Shown in pieces: positions 5,472-6,005 of a stretch of 6,005 nt of DNA. The notes under the pieces are model-generated. The model made no database searches and was not told the DNA's origin. It saw only the letters and a list, made by a program, of their open reading frames with translations. This stretch comes from Azoarcus sp. (GTDB lineage: Bacteria; Pseudomonadota; Gammaproteobacteria; Burkholderiales; Rhodocyclaceae). The stretch covers positions 1 through 6,005 of the forward strand of contig JAITCV010000241.1 of the NCBI GenBank assembly GCA_031282905.1, written 5' to 3'. The translations under genes were made by a program, and so were the position numbers. How positions within the stretch are numbered: position 1 is the first letter of the stretch; every line of letters begins with the position of its first letter.

Positions 5472-6005
5472 TCAGTCCCGCACGTCCGAACGCAGCCGGT
5501 AGCCGAGGCCGCGCACGGTTTCGATCAGGGTCCCGGCTTCCTGCAAGGCGGTGCGCAGACGCTTGATGTGTACATCCACGGTGCGCTCCTCGATGGTCGC
5601 CTGCAAGCCCCAGATTTCGTCGAGCAGTTGGGAACGGCTGTAAATCCGTCCCGAACGACTCATCAGACAGTGCAGCAGACGAATCTCTGTCGGGGCAAGC
5701 TTGAGTTCCCGGCCACGGTAGCTGACGCGCGCTTGTTCCACGTCGAGCAACAGTTGCCCGGCTGTCATCTTGTCGACGAGCCGGTCGGGCGCGCGGCGGC
5801 GCAGGACGGCATGGATGCGGGCGATGAGTTCGCGCGGCGAGAAGGGTTTGGTGATGTAGTCGTCCGCGCCGCTATTCAAACCGGCAAGTTTATCCGCTTC
5901 TTCGCTCTTGGCGGTCAGCATGATGATCGGCACATCCCGCGTGTGCGGCGCGGCACGCCACTTGCGCGCGAGTTCCAGGCCGCTCAGATGACCGGGCAGC
6001 ATCCA
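5472..6005 (-). CDS. phoB: Phosphate-regulon response regulator PhoB (5' end outside window)
   Basis: PhoB is the DNA-binding partner of PhoR; when phosphorylated it binds pho boxes and recruits RNA polymerase to phosphate-starvation genes. The visible 177 codons begin WMLPGHLSGLEL. The phospho-acceptor aspartate should be the very next codon upstream, just past the window edge, so about 53 residues are missing. The rest of the receiver domain is present, with the conserved Thr in PIIMLTAK and the Lys in DDYITKPFSPREL. The C-terminal winged helix has TEIRLLHCLM, YSRSQLLDEIWG and the recognition helix ERTVDVHIKRLRTAL, then ETVRGLGYRL. These closely match E. coli PhoB, and the total would be about 230 residues. 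The apparent Met at 6002 is internal, not a start. Any pho box in front of phoB lies outside the window. Confidence 0.95.
   Translation of the reverse strand, partial: WMLPGHLSGLELARKWRAAPHTRDVPIIMLTAKSEEADKLAGLNSGADDYITKPFSPRELIARIHAVLRRRAPDRLVDKMTAGQLLLDVEQARVSYRGRELKLAPTEIRLLHCLMSRSGRIYSRSQLLDEIWGLQATIEERTVDVHIKRLRTALQEAGTLIETVRGLGYRLRSDVRD

Overview
The window is high-G+C bacterial chromosome and most resembles a betaproteobacterium. The protein signatures are those of Gram-negative proteobacterial core genes: a short secreted ComEA, HemA with Cys50, an RF1 reading GGQHINKTDSAVRITH, a PrmC with NPPY, and PhoB/PhoR. The extended -10 motif TGCTAGAAT before hemA is also in keeping with that group. 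I cannot name the genus from the sequence.

Layout. Positions 51-377 (minus) encode a small exported helix-hairpin-helix protein of the ComEA type. It has its own near-consensus promoter, and a 19-bp tandem repeat lies directly upstream of the -35. Positions 378-830 are a gene-free region. It holds that promoter, the tandem repeat, a perfect 22-bp palindrome with a downstream sequence repeated 66 bp further on, and the hemA promoter and leader. Positions 831-4002 (plus) are a tight operon, hemA-prfA-prmC, with a 4-base overlap at both junctions. Positions 4003-4125 are a short convergent spacer with a clear factor-independent terminator for the minus strand. Positions 4126-6005 (minus) are the phosphate two-component pair: complete phoR, preceded by phoB, whose 5' end lies outside the window.

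How the genes work together. HemA makes glutamate-1-semialdehyde, the first committed step to haem by the C5 pathway. PrfA (RF1) terminates translation at UAA/UAG, and PrmC methylates the glutamine of its GGQ loop, so substrate and modifying enzyme are neighbours. PhoR senses low phosphate and phosphorylates PhoB, which activates the Pho regulon. ComEA-like proteins bind incoming DNA in the periplasm.

The coding part is ordinary core genome, and I see no novel protein system. The points worth a second look are non-coding: the repeat array at the comEA promoter, the palindromic repeat units at 562-672, and two terminator-like hairpins in the hemA leader, which has no visible Shine-Dalgarno sequence. 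HemA also lacks the cysteine equivalent to enterobacterial Cys170.
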